Assembly: GCA_905182995.1 (NCBI GenBank) | Contig: CAJJDP010000119.1 | Coordinates: 47,410-105,198, forward strand | DNA: 57,789 nt | Source of the DNA: Paramecium octaurelia | Taxonomy: Eukaryota > Ciliophora > Oligohymenophorea > Peniculida > Parameciidae | Direction of reading: 5' to 3' | Part shown: positions 10,985 through 22,812 of the stretch, in pieces | Numbering within the stretch: the first letter of the stretch is position 1 | How the letters are laid out: each line of letters opens with the position of its first letter | Notes under the pieces: model-generated | Told to the model about the DNA's origin: nothing | Seen by the model: only the letters and a program-made list of their open reading frames with translations | Databases searched by the model: none | Made by a program: the position numbers and the translations under genes

Positions 10985-12000
10985 ATTGATAGATTAGACA
11001 AGAGAAAGTTGAATTATTCGATCATAGCTAGAGGATAAGTAAAATGATTTATGAGGATAATAAATATTATTAGCGCCGAAGAGGAACTAAGCGGCTCTAA
11101 TCAAAAAAGCTGATTTATTTATAATCAATAATATATTATTAAAGTTTCAAACTTTTTGAAAATTTAGATCAAATGAAAAAATGAGCAATATCAATAGAGT
11201 TAGATGACATAGATAGTTATTAAAGGAATTTGATATTTAATGAATATACTAAAAATATCAGACAATTATTCAATAGGTTGGGAGGATTGTTGAAGATTGA
11301 GTAAAGTTTTTGAATGAATATTGTCTTGTTAAAATATACCAAATAAGAACTCAGCCAAAGAGAGTATAGACCTTCTGTAAGTAAAAACAACTAAATATAA
11401 AATAGCAGTCTAAGCAGAGAGGGAAAGGATACTTGATTAATTTGAAAAGATTTCTTTATATTTATAATCAAAATATTACAGTAACTTAGAGAATTAGCAG
11501 TTGGTGATAAAAGTTTCAGTATAGTATTCTTAAAGTTCGATGGCCTATTTAACATCTACGAATAAAATGAGATTATCTAAATTGATAAAATTAAAATAGG
11601 ACTACAAAAGTAATTCTAGCCTAAAAATAGAATGATAATCTCCTTCCTTGAATTGAAAGGAAATTCTTATTTTAGAGGAGTAGATTTAGAACTAATATTC
11701 AATTAAAAGCCTTATGAGATCAGCAAATTGAGGTATAAAATAGCCAAATAATAGGTAATACACTGAGGTTGTGGAAGGAATACTAAGGAAATTTTAAAAT
11801 CCTCTATATTGTCATCCTATAATTTTAGTTCTCAGCGTTTTTCTGTTGAGTTATTTGGAGGAAGGATATGAAATTATTGGCTTATGAAAGGAGTAATGTT
11901 GCAACATCCTTTGGACCACAAGAAGGTGTAACTATTAATTGGAATTGTAATCCAAAATTATAGGGATGAGAGTAAAGAACAAATTAAAATTTTATGACCT
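10985..12000 (+). pseudogene. Possible decayed gene, one frame with seven TGAs
   Basis: One reading frame gives protein-like translation for about 1 kb but is cut by TGA at 11182, 11311, 11434, 11443, 11764, 11869 and 11995, all in the same frame. The longest clean stretch (11446-11763) includes VGDKSFSIVFLKFDGLF. The TGA density equals chance expectation, so this may be noncoding sequence that merely looks like Lys/Asn/Ile-rich protein. No family is recognised. Confidence 0.25.
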
Positions 12001-12365
12001 GTGGCTACTTGCTAGAGTGCCATCAGTTAGAATTGAGAAAAGCATACTTACTTATTTGAGATTTAAAATTTTCCATTTTTTGAATAGACCCTATTCAAAC
12101 TAAGGGATCAATATAATTTAATTATTTAAAATAATTTATTACTGGCATATTTAAAAAAGGTATTTGCTGATTAAAAACTATAAAATAGATATCTCTAAAG
12201 TGAACTTCGTAACCTAAAGTCTAATCAAAGAATGCTTAATTTCTAAATTTACTTCTGCTTTCGAAAAGTTATTTTCCTAGCTTAAGTCAAGATTCAATTT
12301 ATTAAAAATAAATTTTATAGTTCCTTTACTTTCAAAATATACTAATTAGTAAAATTAAAACATAG

Positions 12366-12939
12366 TTAGTTGTAGAATCTCATCAAAAGGATAGCTGTCA
12401 ATTTTAGAAGCAAATATAATATTTCTTTATTGGTTTTTGAGTTAAAAATTATCAACCTTAATGTTACTTTTGAAGAGACTTCGTTTTGAAATTTATATTT
12501 TCTCTTTAATTTACTTGATTCTAAAGTAAAATTTTTTTTGGTCAATCTAATTTGACTATTTACTTTTGTAAAACTTACTAGAAAAATGGTTAAAAGTTCA
12601 ATCAACTGAATATATGTCTGACCATATGTGAGATATCTTACATAACACAATTGCTTTATGAACTGATACTCCGTAAACAATAAAAATTGAAGTACTTTAT
12701 CTTATTTCTTGGAGTATAATCTGGTGTCTCTACTGCCATTTTGATTTTACACTACTTTTTCCTCTCATAATCATATCCTCATTGAAAACTATCAACCAAT
12801 ATTTGCAAATTTTTAAGCCTTTAATAACATAATTTAAATTCTTGATTTTTGTCCTTAATGATAATCCAGTGTTGGACTTAAAATTATATGACTTAAAATG
12901 CCAATAAATCCATTTTACAATTGTAGTTAACTTTAGCAT
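12366..12939 (-). pseudogene. Possible DDE transposase remnant
   Basis: Two minus-strand open stretches (12939-12730 and 12680-12366) join into a shape like the middle of a Tc1/mariner or IS630 transposase. There is a helix-turn-helix-like part, then an Arg-containing linker (DMIMRGKSSVKSKWQ), then STSIFIVYGVSVHKA. The last string resembles the stretch around the first catalytic Asp, with the Asp lost. At least one frame change is needed, and no second or third catalytic motif was found. The resemblance is weak and a chance match cannot be excluded. Confidence 0.3.
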
Positions 12940-15900
12940 TTGATTTGGTTTATAGTTTAAAAATATTTATTAATGGGCACTGGTTTGTAATGAGAATTGA
13001 AACTTTTAAACTAAAATTCTTCATTAAAATAACGACTAGCAATTTCTTATAGTAATCAAATACACTCATCTTTTTTTACAGTCTATTAGCTTAATTGTGA
13101 TGGTTGCAAATCATAAATTACTCTAAGTTTTGTATTAGAAAGTCCAACTTATGAATTCAACTTGTTCCTACTAAAACTGTTATCATTCGAACACTGATAT
13201 AATTTGTCTGTTTAAATAATAATATTTCAATAGACCTATATCATAAAACTGCATTCGAGTACAACTTAGAATAGAATATAAAATGAAATTTATGATATAT
13301 AGCAATTTGATTTTTCTTTACTATCGATGACACAAACTTTTAGCAAAGAAATAATTAATGCTAAAAATGATACTAAAATCTAATAAATAAATTTGAAATA
13401 TTTCATGAAACTGAATATAAAATAATAAAAATGGAGAAAAGAATATGAATTGTTTATTTAGGATTTTCCAAAATAGATGATAATTAATAGTAATGAAAGA
13501 CTGCTTCTTCTATAAAAATCTAAATATATAATTGACAAATAATTAATAATTCAAAAGTATCACTTAACTGTTTTATGATTATTAGGCTTAAGTTTAAATG
13601 TATTTTTAATAAATATAAAATGTAATTATTAAATACTATAATCAATATAATAGGCTATCAAAAACATAAAGATAAATGAATTTTTAATAAATAAGTTATA
13701 GAAATTAATGGAATAGTACGAAGGGGGAATTCTGATTGGAACTTAATTTAGAGAATAATTCAAATTTTATGGTCTAATTCTCAGGAAGAATTTCTTTTCA
13801 GAGTGAAATTATTGTGATTTTTGGATAAAACTTTAAATTATTTACAAAAAGAGAGGGAAAACTAAGCTCATATCTTATATAGGTCTTAGCTAGCTTTTTT
13901 CAAATCAATAATGAATTTGATAACAAAAGTTAAAGGCTGATCAAGTTAAATGGAATAAATCCCCTTTAATTGCCTTTGAATAAAAAAGACATCCAATTTT
14001 ATAAAATAGAAATTAGAGTATATCGATATTCTTTTAACAATTTAATTATATATTTAATTTTCAATAAATTTAATGATGATTCTGGATAGTAATTGATTTT
14101 TGCATTGAATCAAGGAATGATTATATAGTTTGATTCCATCTTTTTAAGTGTTTTCTTATTGATTCTCTCCAGATTTGTTATCTAGTATTGATTTTCAAAA
14201 TTCCTTTCCCGCCTATCATACTGGAGTATACTGTAGATATGAATTATTAATTTATATTATATTTTACAGTAATTTATCATCAAATTTATTGCAAGTTCCT
14301 AAAAAAGTATTCATATATTATATTTTGTTCCTTTATGGTTGAAGTTTCCAATTTTAATTTTACCTTTCATAAAGTTGTTAGTTTAGTGATATTTCAAAAT
14401 ATATCTGTTTAGCTTAATTATATTGATTTTTTTAGAGAAGGCTTTTCAAATTCTTCTCTTAAGTAATCAATTAGAGCAGATCTTTGATTACTAAATCATT
14501 TCTTTAGAAATTGCCATTTCCTTCTATTAGAAAACAAATGAGATTATCCTGTTTTCAATATCCCTGTTCTTGCCTTTGTATTAGTTAATGATATGCCCTA
14601 ATAAGTTACTATTTTATAACAATTATGTTTCATTACATAAATTAGTTTAATTCTAATAATAGATAACCTTTTTTACTGTTTATAAGATCTCAATAATCTA
14701 CCTTTAATGAACTTACATCTATGTTTTTGCAAAATCAGAATTTTCTATTTTAGGATTAATTTTGGGCTCATGAATCAACCGTTCTCTTTCCCCTGATGTT
14801 CTGATTTCTCCATCCTTTGATGACCTAGAATCGTTTAGAATAGCAAAAAGTCTAAATTAAGTGGGTAGCCCTAAAAATTTTGATTAGTACCCTTGATATA
14901 AGGAAGCGAAACATCTTAAGAGCATTTGAAGCCAAAAAAGTTGCTCTGCAGTCTACCCTACAAATACTCTCCTTTTATTTAAAATTAAGTTTTGATAAGA
15001 TTCTTCAGTCCTCATTCTCAACTAAAACATAATTAAGTTTTTACCAATATTCATTTTATTTCTAATTATGATATCTAAATATCTATGCATTTATTTGGAA
15101 AAGTTCAGTTTAACACTCCTTCAAATGTCACCAATGCATGCAAAGTCAAGTATCAATTATGAATTTTTCGTTGTAGGTAATTAGGATTATACATTATAAA
15201 ATAAATTATTAATGTATGGGAGAGCAAAATGGTTATGGAATCTTATTAGAAAAAATTTGAATGTAGAAATATAAATTTATAGAAACTTTTTCAAATAATA
15301 TTACTTCAAAGAACTGCAAGACTTTTATTCAAAATAGTAAAAATGATAATATGACTTCGAGGTTTAAGCTCAGAATAAATTTATTTATTTTTGAATTTAG
15401 TTGTGAAAATTCTTATGAGGGTACTTAAGTTTAGTAATAATAATTTATACATTAGTAACTATGTTTCCACTTTATTTTAAAACTAAGATGGCTTCTCAAA
15501 TAAATTCTCCTTGAAAGCATTAGGTTGTTGAAGGTTATTCTGCCTACTGAAACACTTTCAGTAAAGCTATTTTAATTAAATTATTACTTTATACATCAAT
15601 TAATAATATATGCTATTAAACAATTTAAAAAATGATAGGAACAACAAATAATAAAAGCTATATAATTTTTAATTTGAAATGTTTATCTTAACTCATGCTG
15701 CAATAATCTAAGTTGCAAAACTTTGGATTTGATAAATAACAGTCTTTATCTAATGTCTTAAATTCTTGCTTTAATTCTTGAATTTCAAAAACCTAAATCC
15801 TATTATAAATATAATAATTTCAATTGATTATTCATATTATTAGTAATTAACTGTTCCCTTGTCTCTTATAAATAAAGATAGGATTGCTGTTATAAATTTT

Positions 15901-16986
15901 GCTATTCATTTATGTACTATTAAGCTAATTTTATAATGATTTAAGTCTACCTTGCTTTTTAACAGTTAATTAATGCCTTAAATACATATATTATTATTTT
16001 TATGTTGCTTCGTTTTTCTTTCTTTTTTATCCTTCAAAATCAATAGTTAGAGAATAAAATAGTTCAGATTTTAAATTTCTTCCTCATTTTCTATTAATGC
16101 AGAATCAAGTAAAATTATTTCTTTTAAGATTAAACTCAATAATATTTTTTTTTTCATCAGTTTTCAGAGTGTTCCAAAAAATTGAACTAATATAGAATGG
16201 ATTATCGTTTTCATAATTGCATTTTAAACATAAACACACCAAAAACTTAAATAGTATTTTATTTTTGTTCTTAATTCTGCTCGATTAAATTAATAAATTG
16301 CGTCATTGCTTCATACTATTATTACTTCATATATTGATGAATCCAAGCGTTATGTAATTCATCAACTAAAATAAATAAATAGCATTCTTGTCCTTTCCTT
16401 AATCGATACCTTTATAAATTTATCATAAATTTTATTAAAAAAATCCTGTCACTGAATCTAAGTTAAGAAGAGGAATTCTATATTAAATTAATTTCTGAAT
16501 GATCTGATCCATTTAGTGAAATGCATATAATTAATTTTAAAAAAGTGTTGGCTTTTACTTATATTTAAATTATTTAATTATATATTTTTTATTGATAAGT
16601 TAAAATCAGTATTTCTAAGGCTCGTCATAAGAAAATTAACTCTAGTAAGCTTTTTTACTCCCTTCTCAATTTTTATATAGCCTAGGTTGGACTCTAATCT
16701 AAGAAAGGGAAACACTCATGTGCCTTTTCTAACATTGTAACATTAATATTCTGGTGGTTTAATCATATAATACCCTTATTAGGCTTGAATTCTTTCAAAA
16801 TAATTCTAAACGAATTCAATATTTTATTATTCATAACTCAACCACTAAAATAGGGAAAAATAAAATAAAACAATTTTTAGAAAGATATAAAATTATCCAT
16901 TAGGAGTGATATTATGCTAATAGGTGATAAGACTCTTGACAAAAGATCTTTAAAGTAAATTACTAATTTTAGTAAATTATGAATTA
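12940..16986. other. Gene-poor, very AT-rich stretch
   Basis: Sampled lines are about 17% GC. There is one protein-like island at about 14775-14900 on the + strand (LSPDVLISPSFDDLESF), broken by TGA and frame change, which may be a gene fragment. Otherwise I see no motif, intron pattern or repeat. Confidence 0.5.
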
Positions 16987-17406
16987 TCAACTTGCAAAGT
17001 AATTTTGTAATTCGAATAAAGTAAAGAAAAATACAACTTTCTAATATAAATTTGGTCTTACTAAAGTAAAAGTACATTTTTAATATGGTAGTTATCTTTT
17101 TTGCCCAATTTTAAAAATAATCATTTTTATGGAAATCATATCTGAAATTAAGGCATAACTCTTGATATATTGTAGACCGAATTTTCTAGCAAAAACAAGA
17201 GAATTTTATTTCTAACATTAGTATAGATTCCTTCTATCTAAGCAACTTCCAAAAACAACTAGAATAAAATTCATAATATCTAAGTTTAATTTGTTGCCAG
17301 AATCATCCAGAATTAATATATAACTAGGAAAGTTTATTTTGGCTTCACTAATGAAATATATAAAACCAAAATATCGATGTTCTATAGGCATTTTTATCCA
17401 AAACAT
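16987..17406 (-). CDS. Hypothetical open frame, divergent from WD40 gene
   Basis: An ATG at 17406 opens 140 codons to TGA at 16989-16987. The first 60 residues (MFWIKMPIEHRYFGFIY) are reasonably varied; the rest is rich in Phe, Ile and Lys. It lies about 80 bp from the start of the WD40 pseudogene and points the other way. No domain is recognised, and the length is within chance range for this code. Confidence 0.25.
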
Positions 17407-17484
17407 GTCCCCTTAATACATAATAATTTATTATTATTTATAATTAATTAATGGAAAAATATTATATATATTTATTTTTTGGAA

Positions 17485-19151
17485 ATGGAGGATATATTTG
17501 AAATTTTGATTTAATCAAAAGACATTGATCAATTTATTTACAGTGAAATAATAGAATCATTTAAAAGAGAGAAAATAACAAATTGTCTAGAATTTCTTGA
17601 ATAAGGTGAAAATCTTTAGAATTTTTAATATATGTTTAAGTTAAACATTTATTAGAATTCGATAATTAAAAATATACCTAATATGACGATAACATAAGGA
17701 AAGTTGCTAATATAATCAAAAAGATTATTGGACATGACTTTTACAAAAAAAATTATTCAACTGAGACATACAATCAAACGATTGAGGATCTAATTACAAA
17801 AATATTGCCAGAAGAGGAAATAGTTGGATTTTTGAAATTTTTAGTATGCCTTACAGCTATTGATGATAAATTTATTTAATGTGGATCAAATTCACTTAAC
17901 TTATTAGTTAAAATGAAGGCTGATTTGAGTCAATAATGTTTTTAAAATATAAAAATTCAAAATACTTCATTGATTGGAGCTAATTTTGAAAAATGTAATT
18001 TAAGAGGATCTTAATTTGACAACGTCGATATAAGTGGAATCAATTTAAATAAGTCTAAATTATTTCATTGCAAATGAAATAACTTAAAAATACTTGAGTT
18101 ATCTATATTAGATCATCAGGGTTGTAGCATCTTTTCAGTATGTTTCTCACCAGATGGTAAAGTATTATCATCTAGTGGTTAATATAAATCTATTTGTTTT
18201 TGGAGTGTCAAAACAGGAAAAAAAATCTCTTAATTATAAGGTCAAAAAGGTAATATTTTGTAAATATGTTTCTCACTTGACAGTACTAAATTAACTTCTT
18301 TTAGTTCAGATTACTCGATACGCTTATGGAATGTCAAAACAGGAAAAACAATATCTAAATTAAAAGGTCATAATGGAACTATTTAATCAATATGTTTTTC
18401 ACCTGATGGTTACACATTAGCATCTAGTGGTTACGATTAGACTGTCCATTTATGGAATGTTTAGACTAAAGAATAATAAACAAAATTATCTGGAACTGGT
18501 GGAACTAAATATTCAGTATGTTTTTCTCCTGATGGTACTACATTAGCATTTGGTAGTGTATATGGCTCTATTTACTTATGGGATATTAAGTAAGGTCAAT
18601 AATAATCTACATTTGAGGGTCATAATAATATTGTCCATTCTATATGCTTTTCTACTGATGGCACTAAGTTAGCATCTGGTAGTTTTGATAAGACTATTTG
18701 TTTATGGGATTTGTTAGCAGGAGAACGAAAATTTAAATTAGAATGCCATACCCATTGGGTTAATTAAGTCTGCTTCTCATTTGACGGTGCTGTACTAGCA
18801 TCATGTTGCAGAGTTAAGTCAATCCGTTTATGGAATGTTGATACTGGACGATAATTATCTAAACTGGATGGCCATACCGATTGGGTTTATTCAGTCTGTT
18901 TTGCACCTGATGATCTTACGTTAGCGTCTGGTAGTTATGATCAGTCTATCCGTTTCTGGAATTTTAATTTAGGACTAAAATATTCAAATATTGATAATCA
19001 ATAAATTCTAGTTAATTAGAAAGGCTTCTCACTTGATAGTAACACATTAAAATCTGGTAGCTATTATAACGTCATCCATTCAAAGAATTTTAATTCTGAA
19101 CAATAAAAACTATCTTCTAAAAACAGAGGGAGCTTTAATTTAAAAAAGTGA
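17485..19151 (+). pseudogene. WD40-repeat protein, broken by TGA
   Basis: The ATG at 17485 starts an N-terminal region. A frame change near 17606-17655 is needed; it could be a 50-nt GT-AG intron, long for this genome, or a frameshift. A helical domain follows (IRKVANIIKKIIGHDFY), then pentapeptide-like repeats (LIGANFEKCNLRGSQF), then about seven to eight WD40 units with FSPDG, LASGS and IRLWNV motifs, ending at TGA 19149. An in-frame TGA at 18075-18077 sits between the pentapeptide part and the first WD unit, where the context (HCK-stop-NNLK) suggests a lost Trp. WD40 propellers bind proteins; the role here is unknown. After the stop the frame stays open for 357 codons, so inactivation seems recent. 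Confidence 0.8.
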
Positions 19152-19404
19152 ATTCATAACTAAATAAGGTATAAATTTAAGGAGGCTATTTAAATTAAAA
19201 GAAGCTTGTATTTTGGATTAACTAAATACATTACAAAACTGAAAGTGGTTTTTCGTAGGACTAAATTAATAAATTCTATATTTTTGTTGTTTATACTATT
19301 TGATCTTGTATTTCTTCAAGTTAAGTTTTTAAAGAGATTTAAATCACACCATCATCTAAGTATATATACTTTATTAGTTGTCTTTTTTTTTCACTATACT
19401 TTAT

Positions 19405-19739
19405 AGATATATAAAGGTGGTAAGGATATGGTGGCAGTTATTGCTGAAATTTCCAACTTGGATAGATTGGAGATGAAAAATAGCCTCACTGAGTCTCTAT
19501 TGATATAATTGAAGGTGTCATAACCAATGAATACGTAAAGTGCTTAGCAACATATGCTAAAATAAATATTTTTATCTATGATGAAAACAAGAATATTATT
19601 TTAATTTCTGGTACGATAATTATGATAAAATTATGTATCTTTACAGAAAAAATGGATTATTTAGTGAATTAAAAGGAGAAATGATTAAAGAATAATAATG
19701 GTATAATTTATTAGCCTAGAAACTATCAACCCTATAATA
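19405..19739 (+). pseudogene. Possible WD40 tail fragment
   Basis: Downstream of the WD40 pseudogene, two frames carry motifs like a WD unit: NEYVKCLATYAKINIF, then ISG followed one base out of frame by DNYDKIMYLYRKNG. It resembles one or two decayed WD repeats from another gene. The frame shift and short length make this tentative. Confidence 0.3.
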
Positions 19740-21280
19740 GAAAAGAGATGTTTGGATTCAAAAAAATCTAATGGCCAATCAAAGGGTGCATGATGGATAA
19801 TTTAACAACGAATGGAGGGGCTAAAGGTAATTTAATGGGCTGTCGAGCAATGATGAAAGCAACCCTCAACCATAACCTGGTTACTATAGAAGGAAAAAAT
19901 TCAGAGAGTTTCCTCAAGGTTAGAGAAGAAGGAATAATAAAGCTTAAGGCTGAGTTCTGACAGATGACTCAACCAGATTTATAGGCAAGTCTAGGTAGGT
20001 GAACTAGAACTTGTCATATGGGAAACAAAGTAATAAAAATGATTAGATCGTTTCCTTCAATCACCATAATACAACTAAACACACTTTTAGAATAACAAGT
20101 TGGAATGTTGGCTCAATAAAGAAAGGTACCAGTCAAATAGCAAAAAAACTAACCGCGTATTATTTGGTCTATAGGAGACACGATAAAATTCTGTCTAGAG
20201 CTCTCCTTCATACACCTTTGTTCATAAAGAAGGGAAGTCTGAACACTAAGGAGGAGTTTTAATAAGAATAAACTCATGCTTTGACTTCACTAACATCTCT
20301 GACAAGGTTACACCTCCTAATCTTACAGATTATGACTACATTGCTATAAATTGTAGAAACAGTTGCTTAAATTTAATGATTCTAAATATCTACTTCCCAA
20401 GCAAATAAATAATTAGTAAGAAAAAGAAAATTTTTTTAAATCTATGGATATAAAAACTAATGTTCAATAAAAAGTAATTTTAAAGAATCGTTATATGTGG
20501 AGATTTTAATCATAATAACGGTACGGTTCGACTAATTGGCTAACATTATAGAATAATCAGACCTAAAATTCACTAGAACAATCCAAGGAAAGGTAGTGTA
20601 ATCTCACTTAGATTCCATTTGCTGCCAAGGACAAGAATATAATGAGAAAATCTCCTGTTCACTAAACCCTCAGATCATTCAAGAATAAATTGCCAACTAA
20701 CTCTATAAGGAGTTTAAAATTAAAAAGAACAAAGGGTTGGTTGGAGTAAGTCGAATGCTATAATCTCAATTAAGAAGCAGCATTAAAATGCAATGATTTT
20801 TAAACATGGTACAACTATGATGTAAGATATAATCTAAGAAAACGATAAGCAATTAAAAAGATTCGTGTAACTATACCATAACAGGCTAAAGGAAAATAAA
20901 CGATTGAAGAATAACTTATGAAATCGGCTATATTATTTAATCAGCCAAACCTCAAGAAGGCTTTCCAAAATATAAAAAGAATGGCAACTCTTAATCCTTC
21001 AAAAAAGAAAGAAGCTGGTATATTTAGAGGCTTCAAGGATGATCAAGATAATATCCATATTCATTCAGATACTGAGTAAAATCTATTACAAGATTTAGAC
21101 AGAATTTTGCAGAGAAGTGTATATCAGACTCTTACACCCTATATCGTAGAGATTCAAAAGCTATTAAAAATTCATATCAAAGGAAGTACTGTTTAAGTTA
21201 GATAAATTTAGTCTAATTTAGGTTGTTTAATTTGTGGCGAATATGAAAATGTTGGAGAAAAAAAAGATGAAATATTATGA
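19740..21280 (+). mobile_element. LINE-like retrotransposon, endonuclease half (dead)
   Basis: Apurinic-type (EEP) endonuclease motifs appear in order: TFRITSWNVGSIKKG at about 20085-20125, GGVLIRINSCFDFTN from 20250, MILNIYFPSK near 20375-20402 and ICGDFNHNNG at 20493. A frameshift lies between the first and second motifs; the second and fourth share a frame. A basic, helical stretch follows at about 20940-21230 (KKAFQNIKRMATLNPSKKK), in the position of the linker before reverse transcriptase. No reverse-transcriptase motif follows before the minus-strand Cys-rich remnant. This is a truncated, decayed non-LTR element. It would have nicked target DNA during retrotransposition. Confidence 0.75.
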
Positions 21281-21719
21281 TTATTGATGAAACCATGTAC
21301 ATAATTAGAGCTTAACAAAAGAGGAGGAAGTGATTATGAGGAATGAGTAAAGCAGGGTAAATGGATCGATGTTGATAAAAAATATTTTGAGTAGGCTTTA
21401 TTAATAATAAATAGGTACTACTAAGTTTGATGCTTTAGAGAATAATCAAATGGTATGAAAATCGGAAGGTGGGACTTTCTATTTCAAGAAAATTTTATGT
21501 ATTAATTTATCCTTTTGATAGTTGTAGGAGAACAATACGAAAGTAGGATTAAAATTGGAAATGGACATTTCTTGATTCACAATGGAATAGGCAAGTTTCC
21601 GATGGAATGAACAATAAGTAAACTTCTAAATTTCAGAGAAAAAGGAAAGGATTATAATTTAAATAAGTAATAGATAGTATTTTGCTAAAATACAACTTCC
21701 AACATAGCTTTATTAAGGT
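21281..21719. other. No recognised gene
   Basis: Purine-rich on the + strand. It may be the 3' remainder of the LINE fragment, but no motif confirms this. Confidence 0.4.
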
Positions 21720-22200
21720 TCAATCTCTTCCGTATAAGTTTCCATCATCAAATACATCATATTGATTAACTCTTAATTCATTACCACACTTAGGAACACC
21801 AAAATTATTAGTATAGGATTTTCAAACATTTGAAATTTGGATATTTACTCAGTCTAAAGAATTGTAAAATCATTTATTAATCATCATTGTCATTTGGTTG
21901 GAACAATTACTAGTTTTAATGTATAATGCATATACATAATGGAACTCTTCACATTATTTTAATTGGAAAAAATACAACCTCTAAGCATTCAAATTAACAG
22001 CACTCATGGCAAGGGATGTCATATGCAGTTCCATTAATCACTTTCTTTAATAACAATCTATCTCCACATTAAGAATTAGAAACCTTACATTAATTAAGTA
22101 TCTAACCTGTATTTATATAACTATAACATATCCCTTTTACACAATCTACACAATATTCTTAACGTGATATTTTATAACTTTATATACATAAATTTCTTTA
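21720..22200 (-). pseudogene. Cys-rich repeat protein remnant (CGDG/DDGN type)
   Basis: On the minus strand, near 22160, the translation reads YCVDCVKGICYSYINTG. CGDRLLLKKV follows at 22068, and then, in another frame, PKCGNELRVNQYDVFDDGN at about 21793-21738. A TGA at 21722-21720 falls where DGC is expected. This matches the CGDG...CDDGN...DGC cysteine-repeat pattern common in large ciliate surface or secreted proteins. Several Cys are lost and at least one frameshift is present. A further Cys pair (CVACQ) lies near 22560. The original protein was probably extracellular and disulphide-rich (inference). Confidence 0.65.
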
Positions 22201-22709
22201 ACTTAAAAGTAATATTATTGAAAGTCAAATGAAAATAAATGAAATTGTAAACAACAAATAATTTATTTTATGAATTAATTTCATCCTCATATTGATCTCA
22301 GGATACTTTTAAATTAACCTTAACAATAAGAATGATAATAAATTAACAAAATTTTACTTTGGAGCAACAAATCTTTATAGGAAATACGTTCCTAAATAAA
22401 TTGAACTATAATTTACAAATATCTTAACTGATTTGAATAACATTTTTAATTAATTTTTGCTTGCGTTTTAACTGCAAGATTAATAAAATCTTTCCTACTA
22501 AATGATGATTTGTTGTCTTAAATCAATATCCAATAACCTGCTGTGGAATGCATTTAGCAGGCAACACATTTATTTATTATACCGATAATTAAAATTATAT
22601 ACATATGATACCATCAGTATCCAAAATCCAAACTGGTTACAAATATATTTATATAAATTATTAACCGTAAAATCAACATCAACAAAAGTTAAACGGTCAT
22701 TCTGATTAT

Positions 22710-22727
22710 ATTCACAAGCTTGTGAAT
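22710..22727. repeat. 18-bp perfect palindrome
   Basis: The sequence ATTCACAAGCTTGTGAAT equals its own reverse complement. It lies about 85 bp before the N at 22812, close to the change from AT-rich to higher-GC sequence. No function can be assigned. Confidence 0.6.
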
Positions 22728-22811
22728 CACTCAAAATTAGCTAGCGAGCAGTCATGCTTAATTATTAAAGAAAGTAATAATTACAAATTTACCTCAGTAT
22801 TAATATTAAAG

Positions 22812-22812
22812 N
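22812..22812. other. Single N: contig join or uncalled base
   Basis: One of three isolated Ns in the window. Unlike the other two, the sequence after it does not repeat the sequence before it. It marks roughly where the higher-GC block begins, so the two sides may not be true neighbours. Confidence 0.6.

Noticed and set aside
11900..12060. Minus-strand text resembling one WD40 blade (TDGTLASSHRS near 12025, then a W-containing strand)
   Set aside because: Only one unit, needs a frameshift, and the other strand is equally protein-like. Too weak to call.
17606..17655. Confident call of a 50-nt intron in the WD40 pseudogene
   Set aside because: It restores the frame and is GT-AG, but it is about twice the normal intron length here. 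A 1-base frameshift is equally likely.
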